Positions 38,738 to 48,211 of a stretch of DNA of 64,000 bases are shown one piece after another (within the stretch, counting starts at the first letter, position 1; the number at the start of each line of letters is the position of its first letter). Both the position numbers and the translations under genes were made by a program. Where the stretch lies: NCBI RefSeq assembly GCF_026544205.1, contig NZ_JALNUI010000018.1:22388-86387 (forward strand), given 5' to 3'. The notes below the pieces were generated by a model. The model worked only from the letters and a program-made list of their open reading frames with translations, was not told the DNA's origin and did no database searches. This DNA comes from Curtobacterium sp. GC_Cur_3 (lineage in GTDB: Bacteria; Actinomycetota; Actinomycetes; Actinomycetales; Microbacteriaceae).

Positions 38738-38799
38738 GGTGAGATCGCACTTGGTGTCGCCTCCGGTCCGCCGGAGCCGACACCAAGTGCGATCTCACC
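38738..38799. repeat. Palindromic repeat, copy 3
   Basis: Arms 38738-38759 and 38778-38799 are perfect reverse complements. The cap is CTCCGG-TCCG-CCGGAG. The CTTGGTG/CACCAAG pair differs from copy 2 (CTTCGTG/CACGGAG) on both arms, so pairing is kept. Confidence 0.8.
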
Positions 38800-38970
38800 G
38801 CAGGGGGCGGCGGTCCGAGGCGCGCCGTCGCGAGCGGTCACGACACCCCGCTCACGTCCGCTGAGCGGCCACCGGCTGTCGCCTGCGGCGCCGGTCAGCG
38901 ACAACGAGGGACCACTCGGCGTCGCGGGAGCGACGAGGTGTGACCAGCCGGGGCGGCGCCGCCCGACGGG

Positions 38971-39930
38971 TCAGCGGCGGATGGGGGAGACGGGGACCGA
39001 GTCGAGCGTGAACACCGGGATGCTCGACGTCACGGGGGCGGGCTCGACGGCGTCGGGGATGGTGACCCCGGCGGCGGCGAGACGAGCTTCGGTCTCGTCG
39101 GAGGACACGGGCTGGCCGACCGTGGAGTACGTCCCGATGGGCACGACCGAGTGCACGGCGGTGTGGCCGTACACATGGACGAGGTTGAACGACTGCGCGC
39201 CGTCGCGGCCACGGGTCCCACGCTGGAACTCGTTGAGGTCCTGCGTGTAGCACGTGGCACTGGCGACGGACACCGGGATCCCGGCGAACACGGCGCTCGT
39301 CGAGTAGTGCAGGTGCCCGGCGATGATCGTGAGGACGTCCGAGCCCTCGAGGACCTCGGCGAGGGCCTGCTGCTCCCGGAGCTCCACGAGGACGGTGAGG
39401 TCCTGCACGCTCGGAACGGGCGGGTGGTGCATCGCGAGGACCGTGCCGTGCGGTGCGGCCTCGGAGAGCACCTCAGCGAGCCAGTCGAGCTGCTCGGGGG
39501 TGACGACGCCGTGGTGGGCACCGGGGACGCTCGTGTCCAGCGTGATGACCCGGAGACCATTGACGTCGTACACGAAGTCGACGGGCCGGTCGGTGGGCTG
39601 CAGGCCGAAGAGCTCCTGGCGGAAGGCACCGCGCTCGTCGTGGTTGCCCATCGCCCAGATGACCTGGGCGCCGATGCGCTCGGCCGCCGGCTCGATGATC
39701 TGGCGGACGCGGGCGTAGGCGCCCGGTTCGCCCTTGTCGGCCACGTCACCGGTGACGACGATCGCTTCGGGTCGAGCGCCGGAGGCCTCGATCTCGTCGA
39801 TGATCTGCGTCAGCCGGGCGGCGGAGTCGACGGCGCCGTAGAGGTCGCCGTCGCCCGCGATGAGGTGGGTGTCGCTGAGGTGGAGCAGGAAGTGGTTCGG
39901 CCTGGGGTGTTCAGCCGTCCGGGCGTCCAT
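38971..39930 (-). CDS. Metallophosphoesterase, CpdA/cyclic-nucleotide phosphodiesterase-like
   Basis: A 319-residue two-metal phosphoesterase. Metal-binding motifs occur in order: HLSDTHL, VTGDVAD, AMGNHDERG, MHHPPV and IAGHLHYS. The spacing fits the CpdA/GpdQ group of cyclic-nucleotide or glycerophosphodiester phosphodiesterases. About 70 residues follow the core. ATG 39930 is the first Met before the conserved part. It is alone on this strand, with the repeat field beyond its 3' end. Confidence 0.85.
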   Translation of the reverse strand: MDARTAEHPRPNHFLLHLSDTHLIAGDGDLYGAVDSAARLTQIIDEIEASGARPEAIVVTGDVADKGEPGAYARVRQIIEPAAERIGAQVIWAMGNHDERGAFRQELFGLQPTDRPVDFVYDVNGLRVITLDTSVPGAHHGVVTPEQLDWLAEVLSEAAPHGTVLAMHHPPVPSVQDLTVLVELREQQALAEVLEGSDVLTIIAGHLHYSTSAVFAGIPVSVASATCYTQDLNEFQRGTRGRDGAQSFNLVHVYGHTAVHSVVPIGTYSTVGQPVSSDETEARLAAAGVTIPDAVEPAPVTSSIPVFTLDSVPVSPIRR

Positions 39931-40081
39931 CGGGTTCTCATTCCGTTGGTGGTTCCTCGGCAGAGGATCTCCCGCTGGGGGAGTGCACGGTGCAACACAT
40001 TGCCACATCGTGCTGGAGCAGTCCAACACGTGTCCTTGAATCGCAGGTGAACCCCAGACGGCGTGTTGTCGCCGGCAACGA

Positions 40082-40114
40082 AACAACCCCCACCACGGCG
40101 TGATGGGGGTTGTT
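40082..40114 (-). terminator. qcr operon terminator
   Basis: An 11-bp stem, AACAACCCCCA (40082-40092) with TGGGGGTTGTT (40104-40114), 16 bases past the qcrB stop codon on the minus strand. Confidence 0.8.
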
Positions 40115-40130
40115 CGTCGAACAGTGAGAG

Positions 40131-41816
40131 CTAGTGCCCTGCTCCGACCTGCGGGGCCTGGTGGCTGCCCTCGAGGTCGGGGCCGTGGTGTGCCGCGTGT
40201 GCGGCTTCCAGCTCGGCCTTGGACACCGGGGCGATGCGGTCCTCGAAGAAGAAGCGCGTCATGCCGGCGCGGACCTTCTGCGCGGGCGTGATCTGGCCCT
40301 TGGCATTCGGGCGGACCATCAGCGGCTTGTACTCGTTGAACTGCAGCAGACGCCAGCGCTCGTACTCGTCGAGCTGCTCGTGGACCTCGATGTACTCGCC
40401 GTGCGGGAGGCGGACGATGCGGCCCGACTCGTAGCCGTGGAGCACGATCTCGCGGTCCTTCTTCTGCAGCGCCAGGCACACGCGCTTGGTGATCCAGAAG
40501 GCGACGAACGGGCCGAGGACCGTCGTGGCCTGGATCACGTGGATCACGTGGTCGACCGAGACCATGAAGTGCGTCGCGATGATGTCCGAGCTCGCCGCTG
40601 CCCAGAGGCTGGCGTAGAGCGTGATGCCGGCGGCACCGATCGCGGTGCGGGTCGGGGCGTTGCGGGGACGGTCAGCGAGGTGGTGCTCGCGCTTGTCACC
40701 GGTGACCCAGGCCTCGAGGAACGGGTACAGGAAGATCGCCAGGATCAACGCGACCAGGACCCCGATGGGGACCAGGAGGTTGAAGGAGACCGTGTAGCCG
40801 AACCACAGGACTTCCCAGTGCGGCGGGACAAGTCGGAGCGCGCCGTCCGCGAAGCCGATGTACCAGTCAGGCTGGGTACCGGCGGACACGGGGGACGGGT
40901 CGTACGGGCCGTAGTTCCAGATCGGGTTGATCGTGAACAGCGTGGCGATGAGGGCGAGGATGCCCGCGACGATGAAGAAGAAGCCACCGGCCTTCGCGGC
41001 GAACGCCGGGAGGATCGGGACACCCACGACGTTGTCGTTGGTCTTGCCGGGGCCCGCATACTGCGTGTGCTTGTTGATCACGACGAGCACGAGGTGGACA
41101 CCGAGGACCGCCACGAGGATCGCGGGCAGCAGCAGGATGTGCAGCGTGTACAGACGCCCGACGATCGCGGTCCCGGGGAACTCGCCGCCGAACAGGATGT
41201 AGCCGATCCAGACGCCGATGACCGGGACGCCCTCGATCATGCCGACGATGATGCGCAGACCGTTGCCGGAGAGCAGGTCGTCGGGGAGCGAGTAGCCCGT
41301 GAAGCCCTCGGCCATGGCCAGGACCCACAGCACGAAGCCGAAGACCCAGTTGAGCTCGCGGGGCTTGCGGAAGGCGCCGGTGAAGAACACGCGGGCCATG
41401 TGCAGCATCACGGAGGCGACGAAGAGCAGAGCCGACCAGTGGTGGATCTGCCGGACGAAGAGACCGCCGCGGATGTCGAACGAGATGTCGAGCGTGGACT
41501 GCAGGGCCGTCGACATCGCGACGCCCTTGAGCGGGACGTAGGTGCCGTTGTAGACGACCTCGGCCATCGACGCCTGGTAGAAGAACGTCAGGAACGTCCC
41601 CGACAGCAGGATGACGACGAAGCTGTACAGCGCCACCTCACCGAGCATGAAGCTCCAGTGGTCGGGGAAGATCTTGCGTCCGACCTCCTTCACCAGGCCG
41701 GAGATGCTGGTCCGCTCATCGATGTAGTTGGAGATCCCGCCGATGATGCGGGACCCGCGCTCCGGAGCCGGCTTGGTGCTGGTCTCCGGTGCTCGTGTCG
41801 TGGTTGTGGTTGTCAT
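40131..41816 (-). CDS. qcrB: Cytochrome bc1 complex cytochrome b subunit
   Basis: A 561-residue quinol-oxidising subunit with about nine helices. Heme ligands lie in helices carrying FVRQIHHWSALLFVASVMLHM and YTLHILLLPAILVAVLGVHL. PPHWEVLWFGY is the PEWY-equivalent region of the Qo site. The C-terminal ~120 residues are the actinobacterial soluble extension, ending Gly/His-rich. ATG 41816 shares one base with the qcrA stop; GACAACC-like Thr codons begin the protein. It is last in a four-gene operon. Confidence 0.95.
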   Translation of the reverse strand: MTTTTTTRAPETSTKPAPERGSRIIGGISNYIDERTSISGLVKEVGRKIFPDHWSFMLGEVALYSFVVILLSGTFLTFFYQASMAEVVYNGTYVPLKGVAMSTALQSTLDISFDIRGGLFVRQIHHWSALLFVASVMLHMARVFFTGAFRKPRELNWVFGFVLWVLAMAEGFTGYSLPDDLLSGNGLRIIVGMIEGVPVIGVWIGYILFGGEFPGTAIVGRLYTLHILLLPAILVAVLGVHLVLVVINKHTQYAGPGKTNDNVVGVPILPAFAAKAGGFFFIVAGILALIATLFTINPIWNYGPYDPSPVSAGTQPDWYIGFADGALRLVPPHWEVLWFGYTVSFNLLVPIGVLVALILAIFLYPFLEAWVTGDKREHHLADRPRNAPTRTAIGAAGITLYASLWAAASSDIIATHFMVSVDHVIHVIQATTVLGPFVAFWITKRVCLALQKKDREIVLHGYESGRIVRLPHGEYIEVHEQLDEYERWRLLQFNEYKPLMVRPNAKGQITPAQKVRAGMTRFFFEDRIAPVSKAELEAAHAAHHGPDLEGSHQAPQVGAGH

Positions 41817-42880
41817 CAGCGTGCACGCTCCCAGAAGGACGGCCCGACGGGTTCGTGGAAGTCGCTCTGCGCCACCAGGTAGCCGTCGTCGTCGATCGCG
41901 ATAGGAAGTTGGGGGAGGGGACGGGCAGCCGGTCCGAAGATGACCTCGCAGTTGTTCGAGACATCGAAGGTCGACTGGTGGCAAGGGCACAGCAGGTGGT
42001 GCGTCTGCTGCTCGTAGAGCGCGACCGGGCATCCGACGTGGGTGCAGATCTTGGAGTACGCGACGATGCCGTCGTAACCCCAGTTCTCGTGCCCCTTCGC
42101 CGGGTTGAGGTCCTTCGGGTCGAGGCGCATGAGCAGCACCGCGGCCTTCGCCTTCTCCTCGAGCATGTGCTCCTTGTCCAGGAGCCCGTCGGGGATGACG
42201 TGGAAGACAGAGCCGATCGTGACGTCCGATGCCTTGATCGGGAGTCCGGTCGGGTCCTTCGTGAGACGAGTCCCCTTGGCCCACATGGTGTGGCGGAGGA
42301 GCTCGTTCGGGTCGGCGGCCGGTGCGAGGTCACGCACGAGCACGATGCCGGGGAGGGGGAACGCGACGAGCGCACCGATCATCGAGTTGCGGATCAGCTT
42401 GCGACGGCTGAAGCCGGACTCCTTGTCGGCGAGCGTGAAGGCCTCGACGGCCTTGGCACGCGTGGCCTCGGTCCCACGGGTGGAGTGGCGCTGCTCGGTG
42501 ATCTCGCGGTCCGTGACGAGGGACTTGCCCCAGTAGACGGCGCCGATGCCCAGCGAGAGCAGCGCGAGCGAGATCGAGAGCCCCAGGAAGAGGTTGGCGA
42601 GGCGGACCGTGCCGAAGTCGTCCGCGCTGATCGGGAACGCGATGTACGCGGCGATCGACAGGACGCTGCCGACGATCGACAGGTAGAAGAACGTCGCGAC
42701 CTGACGCTCGGCCAGGCGGGCCTTCTTCGGGTCGACGTCGGTGCGACGCGGACGGTGCGGCGGCTCGCCCGGGTTCTCGAACGGTTCCGCGGGGACGACC
42801 GCGGTACCGCCGCCGACCGATGCCGCGTGCCTCTCGACAGCCGAGGACGAGTTCAGCGCCTCGTCGTCGTGCTCTGCCAT
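41816..42880 (-). CDS. qcrA: Cytochrome bc1 complex Rieske iron-sulfur subunit
   Basis: A 354-residue actinobacterial-type Rieske protein. Three membrane helices in the first ~200 residues precede the cluster-binding pair CTHVGC (~279) and CPCHQS (~298). It passes electrons from quinol to the c-type hemes of QcrC. Start ATG 42880 has GAAGGGA six bases upstream, better than an earlier ATG. The first ~55 residues are Ser/Ala/Pro-rich. Confidence 0.95.
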   Translation of the reverse strand: MAEHDDEALNSSSAVERHAASVGGGTAVVPAEPFENPGEPPHRPRRTDVDPKKARLAERQVATFFYLSIVGSVLSIAAYIAFPISADDFGTVRLANLFLGLSISLALLSLGIGAVYWGKSLVTDREITEQRHSTRGTEATRAKAVEAFTLADKESGFSRRKLIRNSMIGALVAFPLPGIVLVRDLAPAADPNELLRHTMWAKGTRLTKDPTGLPIKASDVTIGSVFHVIPDGLLDKEHMLEEKAKAAVLLMRLDPKDLNPAKGHENWGYDGIVAYSKICTHVGCPVALYEQQTHHLLCPCHQSTFDVSNNCEVIFGPAARPLPQLPIAIDDDGYLVAQSDFHEPVGPSFWERAR

Positions 42881-42913
42881 GGTGTTCCCTTCAGTGTCGT
42901 GCGACACGGACGA

Positions 42914-43726
42914 TCAGTTGGACTTCGCGGTCAGCCACACGGTCATCGCGACCACTGCGCCGAGTCCGAAGATCCAGATGAACAGACCCTCTGCCACCGG
43001 GCCGAGGGACCCGAGGGCGAACCCACCGGGGGACTTGTTGTCCTGCACGTACTTGAGGTACGTGATGATGTCGGCCTTCTGCTCCGGCGTGATGTTCAGG
43101 TCGTTGAACACCGGCATGTTCTGCGGGCCGGTCTGCATGGCCTCGTAGATGTGCTTGCCCGTGACGGAGTGGAGGTTCGGCGCGTACTTGCCCTCGGTCA
43201 GGGCACCACCGGCTCCGGCGACGTTGTGGCACATCGCGCAGTTGATGCGGAAGAGCTCGGCGCCCTCGGCGGCGTCGCCGTCCTCACCGTTGGTGAGCGA
43301 CTGGGACGGCACCGACGGGCCGGGGCCGAGGGAGGCGACGTAGGCCGCCATGGCGTCGACCTGGTCGTTCGTGAACTGCTCGGGCTTCTCTTCGCCCTGG
43401 GGGCCCTGCTGCGCGAGCGGCATGCGGCCGGTGCCGACCTGGAAGTCGACCGAGGCGGCACCGACACCGATGAGCGAGGGGCCCTCGCTGGTGCCCTGCG
43501 CGGACAGGCCGTGGCACGTGGCGCAGTTGGACGCGAAGAGCTTCTGGCCCTCGTTCACCTGCGACTGGCTCGAGGCGGCGACCGTGCTGACGTTGTCGTC
43601 GGCGCTGGCCGTCGAGCTGAACAGGGCGTACGCGCCACCGGTGGTCATCAGACCCACGACGATGAGCGAGACGGTCGCCACGGGGGAGCGACGGCCCTTC
43701 TTCTTGGACTTGCTGCTGTTGAACAT
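42914..43726 (-). CDS. qcrC: Cytochrome bc1 complex diheme cytochrome c subunit
   Basis: A 270-residue membrane-anchored diheme protein. Two CxxCH sites are seen: CATCH (68-72) and CAMCH (163-167). Helices at both ends (residues ~15-35 and ~245-265) anchor it. Having two c hemes allows direct transfer to the aa3 oxidase without a soluble cytochrome c, the actinobacterial arrangement. It lies between ctaE and qcrA in the same operon. Confidence 0.95.
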   Translation of the reverse strand: MFNSSKSKKKGRRSPVATVSLIVVGLMTTGGAYALFSSTASADDNVSTVAASSQSQVNEGQKLFASNCATCHGLSAQGTSEGPSLIGVGAASVDFQVGTGRMPLAQQGPQGEEKPEQFTNDQVDAMAAYVASLGPGPSVPSQSLTNGEDGDAAEGAELFRINCAMCHNVAGAGGALTEGKYAPNLHSVTGKHIYEAMQTGPQNMPVFNDLNITPEQKADIITYLKYVQDNKSPGGFALGSLGPVAEGLFIWIFGLGAVVAMTVWLTAKSN

Positions 43727-43747
43727 GCGCTTGGTGCTGTCCGTTTC

Positions 43748-44386
43748 CTACTTGAGAAGGTAAATGACGGCGAAGAGGCCGATCCAGACCACGTCGACGA
43801 AGTGCCAGTAGTACGACACGACGATGGCCGTGGTGGCCTCCTTGTGACCGAAGTTCTTGGCGGCGAAGCCACGACCGATCGTGAGGAGGAAGGCGATCAG
43901 GCCACCGGTGACGTGGAGGCCGTGGAAGCCGGTGGTGAAGTAGAAGGCGGAGCCGTAGGCGCTCGAGGAGAGCGTGATGCCCTCGTGCCAGAGGTTGGCG
44001 TACTCGAAGATCTGGCCGCAGACGAAGATCGCACCCATGCAGTACGTGACGAAGAACCACTCCGTCATGCCCCAGTCGGTCGGCTTCCAGCTGGTGCGGT
44101 GCACCTGGAAGCGCTCAGCCGCGAAGACGGCGAACTGGCACGCGAAGCTGGACAGCACCAGGACGATGGTGTTCACCGAGGCGAAGGGCACCTCGAGGTG
44201 CGCAGTCTCGGTGGCCCACAGCTGGGGCGAGGTGCTGCGCAGCGTGAAGTAGATCGCGAACAGGCCGGCGAAGAACATGACCTCGCTGCCCAGCCACACG
44301 ATCGTCCCCACGGCAACGGGGTTCGGCCTGTTGAGGACCGTACCGCTGGCTGGTCTGGAGAGAGGGGTGCTTGTCACGTTCTCCAT
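43748..44386 (-). CDS. ctaE: Cytochrome c oxidase subunit III
   Basis: A 212-residue subunit III with five helices, the short actinobacterial form. Landmarks: [40 protein letters not shown] and [22 protein letters not shown] 44386 is chosen; a TTG at 44422 would add 12 residues without conservation. It heads the ctaE-qcrCAB operon. Subunits I, II and IV are not in this window. Confidence 0.93.
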   Translation of the reverse strand: MENVTSTPLSRPASGTVLNRPNPVAVGTIVWLGSEVMFFAGLFAIYFTLRSTSPQLWATETAHLEVPFASVNTIVLVLSSFACQFAVFAAERFQVHRTSWKPTDWGMTEWFFVTYCMGAIFVCGQIFEYANLWHEGITLSSSAYGSAFYFTTGFHGLHVTGGLIAFLLTIGRGFAAKNFGHKEATTAIVVSYYWHFVDVVWIGLFAVIYLLK

Positions 44387-44413
44387 TATGGCCGAAACCA
44401 CCGACAGTGTTTT

Positions 44414-44450
44414 GCCAGTCAACTGGCGGGTCGTTCGAAAACAGTACGAT
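44414..44450. promoter_or_regulatory. ctaE/trpD divergent control region
   Basis: GCCAGT-CA-ACTGGC is an interrupted palindrome at 44414-44427. TACGAT (44445-44450) ends seven bases before the trpD ATG, so trpD is probably leaderless and the palindrome sits near its -35 position. It could bind a regulator of either gene. Confidence 0.45.
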
Positions 44451-44457
44451 CGTCGGC

Positions 44458-45504
44458 ATGTCTGACCTCCTGACCTGGCCCGTGGTGATCAGTGCGCTCA
44501 TGGCGCGCGAGGACCTGAGCATCAGACAGTCCACATGGGCCATGGAGGAGATCGTCGCCGGGCGCGCCACCGACGCGCAGATCAGCGCCTTCGCGGTGGC
44601 CCTCCGCGCGAAGGGCGAGACGGTCGACGAGGTCGTCGGCTTCCGTGACGCCATCCTCGACGCGGCCGTCCCGCTCGACGTCGACCCGATGGCACTCGAC
44701 ATCGTCGGCACCGGTGGGGACGTCGTCGGCACGGTCAACGTCTCGACGATGGCGGCCGTCGTGATCGCCGCCGCGGGGGTCCCCGTGGTGAAGCACGGCA
44801 ACCGGGCGTCGTCGTCCAAGAGCGGCTCGTCGGACGTCCTCGCGGCCCTGGGGCTCGACCTGACGATGGACGCCGAGCGCGTCGCCGAGACGTTCCGTCG
44901 CGTCGGCCTGACCTTCGCCTTCGCCAGCGCCTTCCACCCCGGGTTCCGGCACGCAGCCGCCGTGCGCCGCGAGATCGGCGTCCCCACGGTGTTCAACTTC
45001 CTCGGGCCGCTCGTGAACCCCGCCCGGTGCGAGGCCAACGCCGTCGGTGTCGCCCAGCTGGAGCTCGTGCCGATCATCACCGGCGTGTTCCAGACCCGTG
45101 GCGCGACGGCACTCGTGTTCCGCGGGGACGACGGCCTCGACGAGCTCACGACCACGGGCCACAGCCACATCTGGGAGGTCACCGGCGGCCGGGTCACCGA
45201 GCACGACCTCGACCCCCGCGACCTCGGCATCCCCCGTGCCCGGACCGAGGACCTGCTCGGCGGTGAGCCCGAGGTGAACGCCGCGATCGTCCGTCGGGTG
45301 CTCGCGGGGGAGACCGGCCCGGTCCGCGACATCGTGCTGCTGAACGCCGCCGCGGGCCTGGTCTCCTTCCGACTGGCCCAGGACCCGACCGAGTGGGACC
45401 GCCCGATCCTGCACCGCTTCCGCGAGCAGCTCGTGGTCGCGGCCGAGGCGATCGACTCCGGCGCGGCCGAGCAGAAACTCGCCGACTGGGTCGGCGCCGC
45501 GTAG
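44458..45504 (+). CDS. trpD: Anthranilate phosphoribosyltransferase
   Basis: A 348-residue tryptophan pathway enzyme adding phosphoribose to anthranilate. PRPP-binding motifs [19 protein letters not shown] and [17 protein letters not shown], and the anthranilate site [10 protein letters not shown] are present. It is not with other trp genes, as in many actinobacteria where trpD stands beside the cytochrome operon. It ends just before a strong terminator. Confidence 0.94.
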   Translation: MSDLLTWPVVISALMAREDLSIRQSTWAMEEIVAGRATDAQISAFAVALRAKGETVDEVVGFRDAILDAAVPLDVDPMALDIVGTGGDVVGTVNVSTMAAVVIAAAGVPVVKHGNRASSSKSGSSDVLAALGLDLTMDAERVAETFRRVGLTFAFASAFHPGFRHAAAVRREIGVPTVFNFLGPLVNPARCEANAVGVAQLELVPIITGVFQTRGATALVFRGDDGLDELTTTGHSHIWEVTGGRVTEHDLDPRDLGIPRARTEDLLGGEPEVNAAIVRRVLAGETGPVRDIVLLNAAAGLVSFRLAQDPTEWDRPILHRFREQLVVAAEAIDSGAAEQKLADWVGAA

Positions 45505-45523
45505 CGCGTACCGGACAACGCCG

Positions 45524-45564
45524 GGAGGCCCGGTGCCGGTCCCAGGGACCGGCACCGGGCCTCC
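45524..45564. terminator. trpD/glpK bidirectional terminator
   Basis: GGAGGCCCGGTGCCGGTCCC (45524-45543) is fully complementary to 45545-45564. It lies between converging genes. A 20-base segment of the right arm side (45549-45568) is repeated in inverted orientation inside dhaM at 50351-50370. Confidence 0.85.
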
Positions 45565-45589
45565 AGGCCGTCCGTGCTGTGGTGCAGTG

Positions 45590-47101
45590 TTACTGGACGT
45601 CCTCGTCGACCCAGTCGAAGGTCTTCGTGACGGCCTTCTTCCACAGGCGGAGCGTGCGCTCGCGCTCGGCGGCGTCGAGCTGCGGCTCCCAGCGGGAGTC
45701 CTCCTGCCAGTTGGCGCGGAGCTCGTCGAGGTTGGCCCAGAAGCCGACGGCGAGGCCGGCGGCGTAGGCGGCACCGAGCGCGGTCGTCTCGGCGACGACC
45801 GGACGCACGACGGGCACGTTGAGGATGTCGGCCTGGAACTGCATGAGGGCGTTGTTCGCGGTCATGCCACCGTCGACCTTGAGCTCGGTCAGGTCGACGC
45901 CGGAGTCGGCGTTCACCGCGTCGAGCACCTCGCGGGTCTGCAGCGCCGTCGCCTCGAGGGCCGCACGCGCGATGTGGCCCTTGTTGACGTAGCGGGTCAG
46001 GCCGACGATCGCGCCGCGGGCGTCGGGACGCCAGTACGGCGCGAAGAGCCCGGAGAACGCCGGCACGAAGTACACGCCGCCGTTGTCGTCGACGGTCTTG
46101 GCGAGGGCCTCGACCTCCGGCGCGCTCTGGATGAGCCCGAGGTTGTCGCGGAGCCACTGGATGAGCGACCCCGTGACGGCGATCGAGCCCTCGAGCGCGT
46201 AGTGGGTCTCGCCGTCGCCGAGCTTGTAGCCGACGGTGGTGAGCAGCCCGTTCTCCGAGCGGACGATCTCCGTGCCCGTGTTGAAGATGAGGAAGTTGCC
46301 GGTGCCGTAGGTGTTCTTCGACTCGCCCTTGTCGAACGCCGCCTGGCCGAAGGTGGCTGCCTGCTGGTCACCGAGGATGCCGGCGATCGGGACCTCGCGG
46401 AGGAGGCTGGAGGACTCGACGTGGCCGTAGACCTCGGAGGAGCTGACGATCTCCGGGAGCATCGACTTCGGCACACCGAAGTCGGCGAGGATGTCGTCAC
46501 GCCACTGCAGCGTCTCGAGGTCCATGAACAGCGTGCGGGACGCGTTGGTCACGTCGGTCTTGTGGACGCCGCCGTCGGTGCCGCCGGTCAGGTTCCAGAG
46601 GACCCAGGTGTCGGTGGTGCCGAAGAGCAGGTCGCCGGCCTCGGCCTTCTCGCGTGCACCCTCGACGTTCTCGAGGATCCACATGATCTTCGTCCCGGCG
46701 AAGTACGTGGCCAGGGGCAGCCCGACGATCGACTTGTAGCGGTCGGTGTCACCGGCGGCGAGCTTGTCGACGAGTGCCTGCGTGCGGGTGTCCTGCCAGA
46801 CGATGGCGTTGTAGACGGGCTTGCCGGTCGTCTTGTCCCACACGACCGCGGTCTCGCGCTGGTTCGTGATGCCGACCGCCGCGACGTCGTGGCGGGTGAT
46901 GTCGGCGCGGGACAGTGCCTGGCCGATGACCTCACGGGTGTTGTCCCAGATCTCGCTGGGGTCGTGCTCGACCCACCCGGCGCGCGGGAAGATCTGCTCG
47001 TGTTCCTTCTGACCGCTCGACACGATCGAGCCGGAGTGGTCGAAGACGATGGCGCGGGTGCTGGTCGTGCCCTGGTCGATGGCGACGATGTAGTCGGCCA
47101 T
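45590..47101 (-). CDS. glpK: Glycerol kinase
   Basis: A 503-residue FGGY kinase making glycerol 3-phosphate. [18 protein letters not shown] opens the ATPase fold, [13 protein letters not shown] and [18 protein letters not shown] line the glycerol site, and the C-terminal [17 protein letters not shown] is diagnostic. Full length. It follows glpF by 77 bases in the same direction. Presumably controlled with glpF from the shared glp/dha control region. Confidence 0.97.
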   Translation of the reverse strand: MADYIVAIDQGTTSTRAIVFDHSGSIVSSGQKEHEQIFPRAGWVEHDPSEIWDNTREVIGQALSRADITRHDVAAVGITNQRETAVVWDKTTGKPVYNAIVWQDTRTQALVDKLAAGDTDRYKSIVGLPLATYFAGTKIMWILENVEGAREKAEAGDLLFGTTDTWVLWNLTGGTDGGVHKTDVTNASRTLFMDLETLQWRDDILADFGVPKSMLPEIVSSSEVYGHVESSSLLREVPIAGILGDQQAATFGQAAFDKGESKNTYGTGNFLIFNTGTEIVRSENGLLTTVGYKLGDGETHYALEGSIAVTGSLIQWLRDNLGLIQSAPEVEALAKTVDDNGGVYFVPAFSGLFAPYWRPDARGAIVGLTRYVNKGHIARAALEATALQTREVLDAVNADSGVDLTELKVDGGMTANNALMQFQADILNVPVVRPVVAETTALGAAYAAGLAVGFWANLDELRANWQEDSRWEPQLDAAERERTLRLWKKAVTKTFDWVDEDVQ

Positions 47102-47178
47102 GGGTGCTCCTTCTGGGTGGTCGTGCTGCGGTCGGCCCCGGGGGTCGGGGTCGACCGTCGTGGTGGGAGGGGTCGGCG

Positions 47179-47904
47179 TCAGGCGACGACGGGGAGGAGT
47201 GCGTAGGACAGGCCGGCGGCGATCGCGCCACCGAGCAGCGGTCCGACGACGGGGACCCAGGCGTAGGCCCAGTCGCTCGTGCCCTTGCCCTTGATCGGCA
47301 GGAAGGCGTGCGCGATGCGCGGGCCGAGGTCACGTGCCGGGTTGATGGCGTAGCCGGTGGGGCCACCGAGGCTGACACCGATCGCGATCACGAGGAAGGC
47401 GACGGGGATCGCGCCGAGCTCCGAGGGGGTCTTGCCGTTCGTGAAGGCGATGACCGTGAAGACGAGGACGAACGTGCCGATGATCTCGGTGACGAGGTTC
47501 CAGCCGTACGAGCGGATCGCCGGGCCGGTGGAGAACACGCCGAGCTTGGCGGCGGGGTCGGGCTCCTCGTCGAAGTGCTGCTTGTACGCGAGCCAGACGA
47601 TGACGGCACCGATGACCGCACCGATCATCTGCGCGAGCCAGAACAGCAGCATCGTGCCGACGGAGATGTTGCCGAGGATGGCCTGCGCGAGGCTGACCGC
47701 GGGGTTGAGCTGGCCGCCGGACTTGTACGACACCGTGACGCCGGCGAAGACCGCGAAGCCCCAGCCGATCGTGACCATGAGGAAGCCCGCGCCGAAGCCC
47801 TTCGACTTCTTGAGCGAGACGGCGGCGACGACACCGCCACCCAGGATGATGAGCATCGCGGTGCCCACGAGCTCGGAAAGGAACTTGACGCCGATGTCGT
47901 CCAT
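47179..47904 (-). CDS. glpF: Glycerol facilitator (aquaglyceroporin)
   Basis: A 241-residue MIP channel with six helices. Both pore motifs are present: [11 protein letters not shown] and [13 protein letters not shown]. The Asp after NPAR and the adjacent glpK favour a glycerol channel over a water-only one. ATG 47904 follows GGAGG by six bases. It is the first gene of glpF-glpK, divergent from dhaKLM. Confidence 0.94.
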   Translation of the reverse strand: MDDIGVKFLSELVGTAMLIILGGGVVAAVSLKKSKGFGAGFLMVTIGWGFAVFAGVTVSYKSGGQLNPAVSLAQAILGNISVGTMLLFWLAQMIGAVIGAVIVWLAYKQHFDEEPDPAAKLGVFSTGPAIRSYGWNLVTEIIGTFVLVFTVIAFTNGKTPSELGAIPVAFLVIAIGVSLGGPTGYAINPARDLGPRIAHAFLPIKGKGTSDWAYAWVPVVGPLLGGAIAAGLSYALLPVVA

Positions 47905-48031
47905 CGGTGACCTCCAACTGTGTTGGTTGGGGAGGCCCGCTGCTGCTCGGCACTCCCCATCGAGTGATTGGGGCGAGCATACTGCCGGGTTTCCGGCCCG
48001 CGGGGGGTCCTCGTGAGCGTTCGACAGAAAA

Positions 48032-48047
48032 GTGCACGAACGTGCAC
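48032..48047. promoter_or_regulatory. Candidate operator 1, glpF/dhaK
   Basis: GTGCACGAACGTGCAC: seven-base arms around two bases, matching operator 2 except at one central base. Confidence 0.65.
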
Positions 48048-48096
48048 GAGGAGCGGGCGTCCGACCATCGACACCCCGGTTCCCGCCTGCCAGGCG

Positions 48097-48112
48097 GTGC
48101 ACGGACGTGCAC
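48097..48112. promoter_or_regulatory. Candidate operator 2, glpF/dhaK
   Basis: GTGCACGGACGTGCAC, 65 bases from operator 1 and ending 23 bases before the dhaK -10 candidate, so a bound repressor would cover the -35 zone. Confidence 0.65.
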
Positions 48113-48211
48113 GCTCGGGGAACACCCGCCCGCTGTAGCCTGGCTCCACTCCGGACGACGTCGGCGGTGTGCAGGCCTCGTCCCGGTCCCGACCCGAGGA
48201 GTCCTCCCGCC

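Larger units (their letters stand above)
38298..38970. repeat. Non-coding repeat field after the Stealth gene
   Basis: No convincing gene in 673 bases. It is built from hairpins (entered separately) and longer direct repeats between them. GGGAGGCTCGTGCCGCGTCC recurs near 38398 and 38647. A ~43-base block containing CGGTCACGACACCCCGCTCA recurs near 38447, 38698 and 38836, the third copy diverged. The block includes GTGACCGGTCAC, a perfect palindrome at 38442-38453. Unit spacing is about 250 then 180 bases. Confidence 0.75.
47905..48211. promoter_or_regulatory. glpF/dhaK divergent control region
   Basis: There is no gene in these 307 bases. The minus strand has TATGCT (47976-47981) as a possible glpF -10. 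The plus strand has TAGCCT (48136-48141) as a possible dhaK -10 and GAGGAG (48196-48201) near the dhaK start. The two palindromes entered below lie between the promoters. Confidence 0.6.

Noticed and set aside
38298..38970. Possible CRISPR array
   Set aside because: Only three hairpins at uneven spacing with related, not unique, sequence between them, and no cas genes.
41789..44473. An 894-codon plus-strand frame across qcrA, qcrC and ctaE
   Set aside because: It crosses three well-supported genes on the other strand and shows no family motif.
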